DNA of 64,000 bases from assembly GCA_029432815.1 (NCBI GenBank), contig JAROBA010000019.1:1-64000 (forward strand), in the 5' to 3' direction. A program made the translations under genes and the position numbers. Source of the stretch: Pontiellaceae bacterium B1224 (GTDB lineage Bacteria; Verrucomicrobiota; Kiritimatiellia; Kiritimatiellales; Pontiellaceae). The notes beneath the pieces are model-generated. The model saw only the letters and a program-made list of their open reading frames with translations, was not told the origin of the DNA and searched no databases. Below are positions 42,261 through 50,636 of this stretch, in pieces. The first letter of the stretch is position 1, and each line of letters starts with the position of its first letter.

Positions 42261-43780
42261 TGAAAAAGGTTAAAAACAGTTTCGGCATTCCGGCGGCGCG
42301 GCTGGAACGGGATGCGCTGGCGCTTTCGGTGCGGGAATACGCCGCGACGCATAAGCTGGTTCCTCCGCTTTCCATGGAAGAGCTGCGGGACCATGCTGCC
42401 GGGATTGTTCCAAACACGGGAATGCTCGACTATGCCATGGTGCTGTTGAACAACGAAATCTGGTACGAGACCGTGGCTTCGGTACCCTATGAGCGACGTC
42501 TGCTGCTCTTGCCGCAATGTCTGCGCGATTTTAAAAACTGCCCGGCTCAGCTGGACGAATTCGGCCTGCTCTGCGAAGAGTGCGGCCGGTGCGATATTGG
42601 CGGGCTGCAATCCCTGGCCGAAGAGCTGGGCTATGTCGTGCTGGTGGCTGAAGGCTCCACCGTGGTTTCCAAACTGCTGGAAGGCGGGAAAGTGGATGCC
42701 GTCATCGGGGTCAGCTGCCTGAGTGCGTTGGAAAAATCCTTTCCGCATATGGCCGAGGGCGCCATCCCGGGATTGGCCATTCCGCTGACGGTGGATGGTT
42801 GCATCGGCACCGAAATGGATACTGATCATGTGCGGGCGGCCATTCAGCTGAAGTCTTCCAATGATTGGAAAAATCAGATGGACCCGAATGCGGTTCGCGA
42901 GCAGGTCGAAACATGGTTTTCCAATGATTGGAACTGTAAAACCAGAACTGAAGAAATGGCGTACGATTGGCTGGTCCGCGGCGGTAAACGCTGGCGCCCC
43001 TTCCTGCTGGCCAGCACCTACAGTGCGCTGAAAAACGGGACGACTGATTTTCCGGATGATGTCCGCAAACTGGCCATTGCGGTGGAGTGCTTTCATAAAG
43101 CCTCGCTGGTGCATGATGACATTGAAGATGACGACGACGTTCGTTATGGCGGACCGACCATGCATGTTCAGCATGGGCTCGCGGTGGCGATCAACGTTGG
43201 GGATCTGCTCGTCGGCGAGGGCTACCGCTGGATTGCCTCGGCCGAGTTGCTCGTACCGGAGCTGATGCGCGTCGCCGCCGGGAATCACCGGACGCTTTGC
43301 GTGGGACAAGGTGAAGAGTTGTATGGGTTGGCTGCGGATCAGGTGTTCAGCACCAATCAGATCATTGAAATTTTTCGCCGAAAAACTGCCCCGGCCTTCG
43401 GGGTGTCGCTATTGCTCGGTGCTGTGGCAGCAGGAGCGGCCGACGAGGTGCTCGATGTGCTGCAGCGCTTCAGCGAATCGCTGGGCGTCGCTTATCAGAT
43501 TAAAGATGATCTCGAAGAATATATTTCCGGCGAAGCCGAAGACCTGCGGGCGTCGATCCTGCTCGCCATTGCAAACGATCAAAAGCCACTCGAACGATTG
43601 AGAAGTACCACGCCGAATCTCCGACATCTTTTCGATGAACTCATGGTGGTGGAAAAAGCTTCGCAGTTGCTCGAGCACTACAAAAACGATGCAGTCCGTT
43701 CCCTGAATGCATTGAACGATGCATCGCTCAAAAGCTGGCTGAACCGAATCACCTTTAAAATGCTCGGCGGGACCCCGTAA
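42260..43780 (+). CDS. DUF116-polyprenyl diphosphate synthase fusion
   Basis: Residues 1 to about 195 resemble DUF116, with the cysteine set C87, C94, C105, C108, C111, C153 and C181 (CGRCDIGGL, GVSCLSALEKSF, PLTVDGC). Residues 235-506 form a trans-prenyl diphosphate synthase: GGKRWRP, the first Asp motif DDIED (D286, D287, D290) plus following acids, and the second DDLEEY (D416, D417). Synthases of this type condense isopentenyl and allylic diphosphates. The 40-residue linker between the two holds two copies of the dispersed palindrome (42856 and 42919), both read as SNDW. The ATG at 42260 overlaps the radical SAM stop; an earlier ATG would run inside that gene. The chain length cannot be read safely from the sequence. 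Confidence 0.85.
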   Translation: MKKVKNSFGIPAARLERDALALSVREYAATHKLVPPLSMEELRDHAAGIVPNTGMLDYAMVLLNNEIWYETVASVPYERRLLLLPQCLRDFKNCPAQLDEFGLLCEECGRCDIGGLQSLAEELGYVVLVAEGSTVVSKLLEGGKVDAVIGVSCLSALEKSFPHMAEGAIPGLAIPLTVDGCIGTEMDTDHVRAAIQLKSSNDWKNQMDPNAVREQVETWFSNDWNCKTRTEEMAYDWLVRGGKRWRPFLLASTYSALKNGTTDFPDDVRKLAIAVECFHKASLVHDDIEDDDDVRYGGPTMHVQHGLAVAINVGDLLVGEGYRWIASAELLVPELMRVAAGNHRTLCVGQGEELYGLAADQVFSTNQIIEIFRRKTAPAFGVSLLLGAVAAGAADEVLDVLQRFSESLGVAYQIKDDLEEYISGEAEDLRASILLAIANDQKPLERLRSTTPNLRHLFDELMVVEKASQLLEHYKNDAVRSLNALNDASLKSWLNRITFKMLGGTP

Positions 43781-43783
43781 ACT

Positions 43784-44587
43784 ATGACTCCACTTGCAGA
43801 CCGACTGATTCAATCCTCCGCCTGTTCCCGGCATTTTCTTGAAGAGCAATCCCTCGATAAGATGGCGGCCTTTGTCAAAGCCCGGCAAAATCCGGATGGC
43901 GGTTTCCGCGGGCGCGATGGGGAGAGCGATCTTTATTACACGGTCTTTGCCGTGGCCTGTCTGAAAACGCTGGGCTATCAGATTCCCGTCATAAAAATCT
44001 GGAAATTTGCGCGCTCGTTCGGAATCGGTCAAAAGCTCGACCTGGTGCATCTGGTATGCCTGATTCGGATTCGTACGGCGTTTCCCATGTTTGGATTCAC
44101 GCGCCGCCGCCTTTTCCAGACCTTGGAACAACATCAGGCCGACTCTGCCTATGGCCTTTTCCTGAAACTTTTTGCGGAAGATTTTCGGGATCACATTTCG
44201 CAAACCGAAGTGGCCTTGGAAACAAAACCATCCGACCCAACTCCCAACCTGGCCGCCGCGCTGATTGTCGGGACGGATAATGCGGAGCAACTGGAAAAGG
44301 CCCTGCTGAAACGGGCCGTCGAAAGTGGCGGATTCGCGCCCTCGGATCAGATTGATATGCCGGATCTATTGTCCACCGCGACGGCCGTTTTTGCGCTCGT
44401 GAGCCGGGGCGTCAATATGGACGACTTCCAGAAGCCCTGCATCAAATACGCCGAATCCCTCTGGCGGGAAAGCGGCGGCTTTGCCGGTCATGCGGCGGAT
44501 GAATTTGAAGATGTTGAATACACCTTCTATGCCCTGCTGACGATCGGCAGCCTCATTAAATCGATGGCGAAGGATTATGGAAATTGA
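43784..44587 (+). CDS. alpha-toroid terpene cyclase/prenyltransferase-like protein, short form
   Basis: The 267-residue protein has the repeats of the squalene cyclase/protein prenyltransferase-beta fold (KARQNPDGGFRGRDGESDLYYTVFAVACLKTLGY; ESGGFAPSDQ; SGGFAGHAADEFEDVEYTFYALL). It has no DXDD and no complete zinc site that I can identify. It is half the length of a cyclase and corresponds to one toroid of the two-toroid fold, so it may pair with the next gene product. A copy of the dispersed palindrome at 44114 codes FQTLE. It follows the synthase gene by three bases and overlaps the next by 11. Confidence 0.78.
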   Translation: MTPLADRLIQSSACSRHFLEEQSLDKMAAFVKARQNPDGGFRGRDGESDLYYTVFAVACLKTLGYQIPVIKIWKFARSFGIGQKLDLVHLVCLIRIRTAFPMFGFTRRRLFQTLEQHQADSAYGLFLKLFAEDFRDHISQTEVALETKPSDPTPNLAAALIVGTDNAEQLEKALLKRAVESGGFAPSDQIDMPDLLSTATAVFALVSRGVNMDDFQKPCIKYAESLWRESGGFAGHAADEFEDVEYTFYALLTIGSLIKSMAKDYGN

Positions 44588-46211
44588 TCAAGCCATTCAA
44601 AACGCGCGCAGATGTTTGTTGGCCGAGCTGCTGCCGGAAGGGCGGTGGGAGGGCGAGCTGTCGTCCTCGGCGCTGGCTACGGCCGTGGCGTCTTTTGCGC
44701 TGAAGCTTGCAGGCAAAACCGAGCTGGCCGAACGCGGTTTCCAATGGTTGGAAAAAGATCGTAACGATGATGGCGGTTGGGGCGACAGCCCGGAGAGCCC
44801 GAGTAATTTCACGGCGACTCTATTGTGCCGATGTGCGCTGGATCTGGAAACCGGCGATCCCGAAAAGCTAAGGGCCGAAATCCTTCACTGTTATGGCGAG
44901 GACCAAACGTTCTCTGTGCCGATCCTGACGATGTGCATGCTGGCCGGAAAGCTCGGCGCGGACTGGGATGCGGTTCCACAACTGCCGTTTGAGCTGGCGG
45001 TTTTTCCCCATAAGTTTTACCGGTTCCTGAATCTGCCGGTGGTCAGCTATGCCTTGCCGGCTTTGATTGCCATTGGTTTGGTACGGCATAAAAACAAGCC
45101 GATAAAGTCGGCGTTCTATCGAAACGGGCTGAAGAACAACGTGCTGACTATTCTGGAAAATATACAGCCGGAGAGCGGCGGTTTTCTGGAGGCGGCTCCG
45201 TTGAGCGGTTTTGTGGCGATGAGTCTGATCGGCGCGGGATATAAGGATCATTCGGTCACACAGCACTGCCTGCGGTTTCTGGAGGAATCGGTGCGGGCAG
45301 ACGGCAGCTGGCCGATTGATGTGAACCTTTCTTCCTGGGTCACATCGCTTTCTATCCGGGCGTTGGAAGGGGAGCTTTCCAATGATTGGAAAGAGCAACT
45401 TCGGGCGCATCTGTTGAAGACGCAGTGGAAAGAGGAGCACCCGTTTACGCATGCGGAGCCCGGCGGCTGGGGTTGGACGAATCATGCGGGCGGTGTGCCG
45501 GACGCGGACGATACGGCGGCCGCACTGATTGCTTTGCATCAGCTTGGGCAGACAGGAAAGTCTGCCGCACATGTGGAGCAGACTTTCCAGTCTGCTCAGA
45601 AGGGAGTTTGGTGGCTGATGGAGCTGCAGAATCGGGATGGGGGAATACCTACTTTTTGCAAGGGGTGGGGAAAGCTTCCGTTTGATCGCAGCTGTCCGGA
45701 TCTGACCGCACATGCCATTCGCGCCTGGATTCGGTGGCGGGATCAATTGGATGAGAATTTTCAGGCCGCGATTTTCGATGCAATTCAGATTGGTGTGGCA
45801 TACCTGGAGAAGCAGCAGCGGCAAGACGGTTCGTGGCTGCCGCTGTGGTTCGGGAGTCAGGCGAATCCGAAAGGCGAGAATCCGGTCTATGGAACCGTGC
45901 GGGTGCTGGAAGCCCTGACCGAACTCGATGAAAAGGAATTTCCAAAGGTTGGAAACATGAAGGCCGGCGGTTTCCAATGGTTGGAAAAACAGTCGCTCGA
46001 TTCGCTCTGTATTGAAGAGCTGGCCTTGGTTGCGGGAATGACTGGGCGGGGTTTGGAGCTGCTGCTGGAAAAGACGCAGAATGGAACGGGCTTTCCGGCA
46101 TCGCCAATCGGGCTTTATTTTGCGAGCCTGTGGTATTCTGAAAAACTGTATCCCATCATTTTTACCGTTGAGGCGCTGAAGCGCTGTAAGGAGCGTCATG
46201 AATTACATTAA
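44577..46211 (+). CDS. squalene-hopene-cyclase-like class II terpene cyclase
   Basis: The 544-residue protein is shorter than squalene-hopene cyclases (about 630-720). The key class II acid motif DADD is at 309-312 (VPDADDTAAALIAL). Several QW-type repeats are present (DDGGWGDSPES, ADGSWPIDVN, RDGGIPTF, QDGSWLPLWFG), along with the ENPVYGTVRVLEAL end block. Such enzymes protonate a polyene and close rings. Three-quarters of the usual length, and neighbours including a prenyl diphosphate synthase, suggest that the substrate is not necessarily squalene. Four dispersed palindromes lie inside (44739, 45377, 45940, 45972), read as FQWLE, SNDWK, FPKVG and FQWLE. It overlaps genes on both sides. Confidence 0.85.
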   Translation: MEIDQAIQNARRCLLAELLPEGRWEGELSSSALATAVASFALKLAGKTELAERGFQWLEKDRNDDGGWGDSPESPSNFTATLLCRCALDLETGDPEKLRAEILHCYGEDQTFSVPILTMCMLAGKLGADWDAVPQLPFELAVFPHKFYRFLNLPVVSYALPALIAIGLVRHKNKPIKSAFYRNGLKNNVLTILENIQPESGGFLEAAPLSGFVAMSLIGAGYKDHSVTQHCLRFLEESVRADGSWPIDVNLSSWVTSLSIRALEGELSNDWKEQLRAHLLKTQWKEEHPFTHAEPGGWGWTNHAGGVPDADDTAAALIALHQLGQTGKSAAHVEQTFQSAQKGVWWLMELQNRDGGIPTFCKGWGKLPFDRSCPDLTAHAIRAWIRWRDQLDENFQAAIFDAIQIGVAYLEKQQRQDGSWLPLWFGSQANPKGENPVYGTVRVLEALTELDEKEFPKVGNMKAGGFQWLEKQSLDSLCIEELALVAGMTGRGLELLLEKTQNGTGFPASPIGLYFASLWYSEKLYPIIFTVEALKRCKERHELH

Positions 46212-46608
46212 GGGAATCTGTCACTTTGGCCTTTCGGTGTCCGATCTGGATGAGTCGATTCGTTTTTATATGGAGGTGCTCGGACTGGAAATGAGCGAAC
46301 GGCGGGAGACCGATGCCTTCTTTCCGATCGGGACGGATGATGTGCTGGCGCTCATTCAGTTTCCGTGGGATGCGGAGCGGTTCGATGCGGAAGTGCGACC
46401 GAAAAATTTCGGTAAGGCCTTTACGCATTTCGGGCTGACGGCGGATTCAGCTGAAGCGGTATTTGCCTTTCAGGAACATCTGAAGAAACAGGGTGTGAAA
46501 ATTGTGAAGGAAGCGTATGAACGGTGGGACGGGGCGAGTCTGTATTTTCTCGATCCGAATGGGTATACGCTGGAGTACATCTATTTTAATGCAGGGGGCA
46601 AAAAATGA
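46198..46608 (+). CDS. VOC-superfamily (glyoxalase/dioxygenase-fold) protein
   Basis: The 136-residue protein has the two paired beta-alpha-beta-beta-beta modules of the vicinal oxygen chelate fold: GICHFGLSVSDLDESIRFYMEVLGLEM, then HFGLTADSAEAVFAFQEHLKKQG and YFLDPNGYTLEYIYF. Metal-ligand-type His/Glu residues are in place (H5-type and E of LEYI). Members isomerise or oxidise small molecules or bind drugs. AAGGAG precedes the ATG, which overlaps the cyclase end by 14 bases. Its position suggests it acts on the product of this pathway, but the reaction is unknown. Confidence 0.85.
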   Translation: MNYIKGICHFGLSVSDLDESIRFYMEVLGLEMSERRETDAFFPIGTDDVLALIQFPWDAERFDAEVRPKNFGKAFTHFGLTADSAEAVFAFQEHLKKQGVKIVKEAYERWDGASLYFLDPNGYTLEYIYFNAGGKK

Positions 46609-47918
46609 AAGGATTGACGGTGTTAGTGGCGGGGCTGGTTTCGGCGGCTTGTGCGGAAGACTGGCCGCAGTATGCGGGGAGGAATCGCGATAATATTTCG
46701 AAGGAGATCGGATTGGCCGATTCATGGCCTACGAGCGGCCCAAAGGTGCTGTGGGAAACCGCCGTGCATGATGGTTATTCAGGGCCGTCTATTGTAGATG
46801 GTAAAGCCTATCTGCAGGACCGGGAAAACGACACCAGTCTGCTTCGTTGTCTGGACATGAAAAGCGGTAAAGACCTCTGGACCGTGAGGGTTGAAGACCC
46901 CGGCAAGATGAGTAGAAAATATGACGGCACCCGCGGCACGCCGACGATTGCTGACGATGCGGCCTATTTTGTGACCGGCTACGGCACCTTTGTCTGTGTG
47001 GACCTCAAATCACAAAAGGTGAAGTGGCAACACAGTCTGCTGGCGGATTATAATAACGAGCTGCATACGTTCGGGATTGCCCAGTCGCCTTTTCTCTATG
47101 GTAATATGGTGCTGGTTGCGCCGAACACACCGGTGGTCGGTGTGGCGGCTTATGACGCAAAAAGCGGCGAACGAATCTGGACTTCTAAAGGACTCGGTTT
47201 TCATGCCTATGCGTCCCCGCGGGTGGAAAAGGTCTGCGGTGAGGATATGGTGATTGCGCTTGGTTCGTGTGAAAAGCCGCCCCGTTCCAGGCGCCGCAGA
47301 AATGAGGACGAAGAAGCTGCCCCGAAAAAGGAGCTGGAGCCTAGCCATGTGGCGGGACTCTCCCCCCTGGATGGTTCGATTCTCTGGGACTACACGGGCT
47401 GGAGTTGTGAGGGCGCCATTCCCCATCCGGTTGCGCTATCGGATAACCGCTTCTTTATTACGGGCGGATATGATGCCGGCTCGGCGATGATTCAAATTAT
47501 GAAAACTGCCGACGGGTTTGAAGTGAAGGAACTTTATAAAACGGACGAGGTCGGTTCGCAGCTGCATCAGCCGATTGCGGTCGGCGATCATCTGTTTATC
47601 GGCAGTAATTCCAACAGTCGGAAAGACGGACTTGCTTCTTTTTCGATGGATGGGAAATTGGTCTGGCGCACGAAGGATATTGATGATGCGCCGAATTTCG
47701 AGCGCGGTTCTTTCATTTTAGCCGATGGCAAGCTGATCTATCTGGATGGAAAAACCGGGAAGCTGCATCTGCTCAAAGCCGATCCGATGAAATATACCGA
47801 ACTGGCCTCGGCCGATATGGTGGAACCGAACGATATGGCCTGGGCGCCGCTGGCGCTTTCTGAGGGTCTTCTGCTGGTGCGCGACTGGAATACGATGAAG
47901 TGCGTTGAGTTAAAATGA
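46605..47918 (+). CDS. secreted PQQ-like beta-propeller protein (2)
   Basis: The 437-residue protein has a signal peptide (MKGLTVLVAGLVSAACAED) and propeller blades (LLRCLDMKSGKDLWTVRV, VCVDLKSQKVKWQH, AAYDAKSGERIWTS). The opening DWPQYAGRNRDNISKEIG is of the same type as propeller 1. A charged low-complexity insert (RSRRRRNEDEEAAPKKE) lies near residue 228. It overlaps the VOC gene by four bases. A Cys at the end of the signal (SAAC) raises the possibility of a lipoprotein, though the box is weak. It is probably a partner of the other two propellers in the operon. Confidence 0.8.
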   Translation: MKGLTVLVAGLVSAACAEDWPQYAGRNRDNISKEIGLADSWPTSGPKVLWETAVHDGYSGPSIVDGKAYLQDRENDTSLLRCLDMKSGKDLWTVRVEDPGKMSRKYDGTRGTPTIADDAAYFVTGYGTFVCVDLKSQKVKWQHSLLADYNNELHTFGIAQSPFLYGNMVLVAPNTPVVGVAAYDAKSGERIWTSKGLGFHAYASPRVEKVCGEDMVIALGSCEKPPRSRRRRNEDEEAAPKKELEPSHVAGLSPLDGSILWDYTGWSCEGAIPHPVALSDNRFFITGGYDAGSAMIQIMKTADGFEVKELYKTDEVGSQLHQPIAVGDHLFIGSNSNSRKDGLASFSMDGKLVWRTKDIDDAPNFERGSFILADGKLIYLDGKTGKLHLLKADPMKYTELASADMVEPNDMAWAPLALSEGLLLVRDWNTMKCVELK

Positions 47919-47922
47919 TGCC

Positions 47923-49200
47923 ATGAAGATCGTGCACATAGTTCCGGGCTCCGGAGGCACGTTCTATTGTCAGAACTGCATGCGCGACAGTGCGCTGGTT
48001 CAGGCACTCCGGAAGCAGGACATCGATGTGGTGATGGTGCCGATGTATCTGCCGATGTTCACGGACGGCGATCCGGTCGGTGACGACACGCCGGTGTTCT
48101 TCGGCGGCATTAATGTGTGGCTTCAGCAACAGGTTCCCTTGTTTCGCAGAACTCCGCGCTGGCTGGACCGAATGCTCGATTCCAAGTGGATGCTCAAGCG
48201 TGCGGCCCGGATGGAGGGCACAACCTCCGCTGCCGATCTCGGGCCGATGACGTTGTCGATGATCAACGGGACGGAAGGCAATCAGCGGAAAGAAGTGGAG
48301 CGGCTTATTGAATGGCTTGCTGAGCATGAAAAACCGGATGCGGTTCATATCTCCAATGCACTGCTGATTGGGCTGGCGGCGGAGATTAAGGCGAAGCTGG
48401 ATGTGCCGGTGATTTGTTCGCTGCAGGACGAGGATTGGTGGCTGGATGAAATCAAGGCGCCTTATGATCAACGCTGCTGGGATGCGATTCAGTTACGGAT
48501 TAAGGATGTGGATCGGTTTGTGGCGGTCAGCGCCTGGTTTGCCGAAAAAATGAGCGAGCGGCTGGGCATTGCGCGCGATCGGATTGACGTGGTGCATGTC
48601 GGGATTGATCTGGCGGGCTATGAGCAGGCGCCGCTCGCTTTTGATCCACCGGTGCTCGGTTATCTTTCGCGAATGAATGAAGCGCTCGGGCTCGATAAAC
48701 TGGTGGATGCGTTTATTGAACTGAAAAAGTTCCAGGGTTTGGAAAATCTGCAGCTGCGCGCAACCGGCGGAGCGGTGGGAGCGGATCTGAAATGCGTTTC
48801 CAACCTTCGGAAAAAGCTGGCGAATGCCGGCTATGCCGATGATGCGGAGTTCATAGAAGATTTCTCGCGCGAGCAGCGTCTGGCTTTTTTACAGTCGTTG
48901 TCGGTGATGTGTGTTCCGGTGGAGCAGGGGGAAGCATTTGGGACCTACATTATCGAATCGATGGCGGCCGGGGTGCCGGTGGTACAACCGAATGTCGGTG
49001 CATTTCCCGAACTGATAGCGGCCACGGGCGGCGGTGTGGTTTATGACGACTTAGTGCAGACCTTGAAACAGTTGCTGACGAATCCAGAGCGGTCGCGTGA
49101 GCTGGGTCAGCAGGGTCGGGCATCCGTATTGGAATATTTCAGTATTGAGGCCATGGCGCAGAAAATGATTTTGATCTACTCGGAGACTTTAGCAAAATGA
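47923..49200 (+). CDS. GT4-family glycosyltransferase
   Basis: The 425-residue protein has the GT-B fold: an N-terminal donor-sugar acceptor half opening MKIVHIVPGSGGTFYCQNCMRD and a C-terminal half with RFVAVSAWFAEKM, the EQGEAFGTYIIESMAAGVPVVQPNVGAFPE block (two conserved Glu residues seven apart) and a final SIEAMAQKMILIY. It moves a nucleotide-activated sugar to an unknown acceptor on the cytoplasmic side. The position after cyclase and VOC genes suggests the cyclised isoprenoid. It ends in overlap with the third propeller. A dispersed palindrome (48730) codes FQGLE. Confidence 0.85.
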   Translation: MKIVHIVPGSGGTFYCQNCMRDSALVQALRKQDIDVVMVPMYLPMFTDGDPVGDDTPVFFGGINVWLQQQVPLFRRTPRWLDRMLDSKWMLKRAARMEGTTSAADLGPMTLSMINGTEGNQRKEVERLIEWLAEHEKPDAVHISNALLIGLAAEIKAKLDVPVICSLQDEDWWLDEIKAPYDQRCWDAIQLRIKDVDRFVAVSAWFAEKMSERLGIARDRIDVVHVGIDLAGYEQAPLAFDPPVLGYLSRMNEALGLDKLVDAFIELKKFQGLENLQLRATGGAVGADLKCVSNLRKKLANAGYADDAEFIEDFSREQRLAFLQSLSVMCVPVEQGEAFGTYIIESMAAGVPVVQPNVGAFPELIAATGGGVVYDDLVQTLKQLLTNPERSRELGQQGRASVLEYFSIEAMAQKMILIYSETLAK

Positions 49201-50336
49201 TTTTGAGTAAAGTGATGCCATTACTGGTGTGTTCGATCGCGGTTTGTTCGGCGGACTGGCCGACCTATCACGGCGATGCGTCGCTTTCGGGCGTTTCAGA
49301 TGCAACGCTTCCGGAGCAGCCACAGATGCGCTGGCGGTTGAATGCGGGCGGGGCTGTTTATGGTACACCGGTGTCGGATGGGGAACGGATCTTCTTTGCT
49401 GCGAAGAAGGGACGCGTGATAGCGGCCGACCTGAAAGGTTCCAATTGCTGGAACCGGGTATTCACCTATCAAAGCGATAGCGGACAGGAACGAACGGAGC
49501 GGTTCGATGCACCGTTGGTCTGTTCGCAGGGCGTGGTCGTGGCGGGCAGCGTGCGGGGCATGGTCTATGCCGTGGATGCCGCAACGGGGAACTATTTGTG
49601 GAGCTACGATTCGGAGGGGACTTTGATCGGCTCGCCGAATGTGATTGAGAAACAGTTGATCCTGCTCGATCAATCAGAGGGTTCGTTGCATGCGCTGGAT
49701 CTGCTGACGGGCAAACTGCTGTGGAAGACGGATCCGATTGAACGGTGCGATGGAGTTCCAGGCATTGGAAACGATCATATTGTATTTGGCAGCTGCCTTG
49801 CGGCCTTTCATGTTTTTTCCAGAGAGGGGAAGCATCTGCGCAATATTGAGATTGGGGGCGATGCTCAGATTGCCGGCGGGGTTGCGGTGCTTGGTTCGCA
49901 CGCATTCGGCGGAGCACGCGATGGCGGGTTGCTCTGTGTGGATTTAAATGCCGGTGAAATTATCTGGAGCAGCGATGAGTCGGATGAGGCGACTTTTTCA
50001 ACACCAGCCGTTACGGAAGATCGGGTGGTATATGCATCGGACAACGGATTCATCTATTGTGCGAACCGAACGGATGGAGGGCTGATCTGGAAATATGATG
50101 TCGGGGGCGCACCGTATTCGCCCGTTGTTGCAGGCGATAAAGTGACCGTTGTTGCGGACGGGACTCTTTTCCTGCTGAAGCTGGCAACCGGCACAAAACT
50201 CTGGTCGAAAGAGGTGAGTGACGATATTACCGCGCCCGCAGTTATTTGTGATTTGCTTGTGGTTGGTGCTGATGATGGAACTGTTTCGGGCTGGGGGAGA
50301 TCTTCAAGCGCTCGTGATAGCAATGTTTATGAATAG
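49197..50336 (+). CDS. secreted PQQ-like beta-propeller protein (3)
   Basis: The 379-residue protein has a signal peptide (MILSKVMPLLVCSIAVCSADW) and blades such as VYAVDAATGNYLWSYD, LHALDLLTGKLLWKTD, LCVDLNAGEIIWSSDE and YCANRTDGGLIWKYD. It overlaps the glycosyltransferase gene and is the last in the operon. Its 3' end is overlapped by an opposite-strand small gene. A palindrome at 49756 codes VPGIG. Like the other two propellers it lacks recognisable PQQ ligands, so binding of quinones or other ligands is unproven. Confidence 0.8.
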   Translation: MILSKVMPLLVCSIAVCSADWPTYHGDASLSGVSDATLPEQPQMRWRLNAGGAVYGTPVSDGERIFFAAKKGRVIAADLKGSNCWNRVFTYQSDSGQERTERFDAPLVCSQGVVVAGSVRGMVYAVDAATGNYLWSYDSEGTLIGSPNVIEKQLILLDQSEGSLHALDLLTGKLLWKTDPIERCDGVPGIGNDHIVFGSCLAAFHVFSREGKHLRNIEIGGDAQIAGGVAVLGSHAFGGARDGGLLCVDLNAGEIIWSSDESDEATFSTPAVTEDRVVYASDNGFIYCANRTDGGLIWKYDVGGAPYSPVVAGDKVTVVADGTLFLLKLATGTKLWSKEVSDDITAPAVICDLLVVGADDGTVSGWGRSSSARDSNVYE

Positions 50337-50508
50337 ACATAATCGCATTCACTTTGTCGATACTCAGATTATTGATCGTACGGTTCATCTGAGCAACCGG
50401 AAGGTGCCTGAGGCCGTTGAGCGGACAATCGTCCAGTGCCTGGCCAAGCGGACATTCCAGTGTGAGACCTTTAATCCAGATCCGTTTGTCTATGGGTGTA
50501 AACTGCAT
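50242..50508 (-). CDS. small cysteine-containing conserved-type protein, overlapping on the antisense strand
   Basis: The 88-residue ORF has the pattern ECPLGQALDDCPLNGLRHLP, then NNLSIDKVNAIMSIHKHCYHER. This CPxG, DCPL, LRxLP, HxxC arrangement is, from memory, widespread in small hypothetical proteins of PVC bacteria. An excellent AAAGGAAC lies nine bases upstream of the ATG. The last 30 codons overlap the 3' end of propeller 3 on the other strand. No function is known. The motif suggests a small metal- or Fe-S-binding protein. Confidence 0.58.
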   Translation of the reverse strand: MQFTPIDKRIWIKGLTLECPLGQALDDCPLNGLRHLPVAQMNRTINNLSIDKVNAIMSIHKHCYHERLKISPSPKQFHHQHQPQANHK

Positions 50509-50636
50509 CTTGCTGTTCCTTTCTTGTGATACAAGGAATGGTAATTAAAATCAGGATGAAATCAAGAAAGTAATAATTCTAATCCAGTTTACAAAAATAA
50601 TTCAGATAAGATATATTAAGATAAGGATGATGTAAC

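Noticed and set aside
44868-46199. 443-residue minus-strand ORF opposite the cyclase
   Set aside because: Antisense shadow; the plus strand has DXDD and QW repeats.
50338-50529. Plus-strand continuation (50218-50529) as a small protein
   Set aside because: The minus strand has a better ribosome binding site and a recognisable cysteine motif over the same bases.
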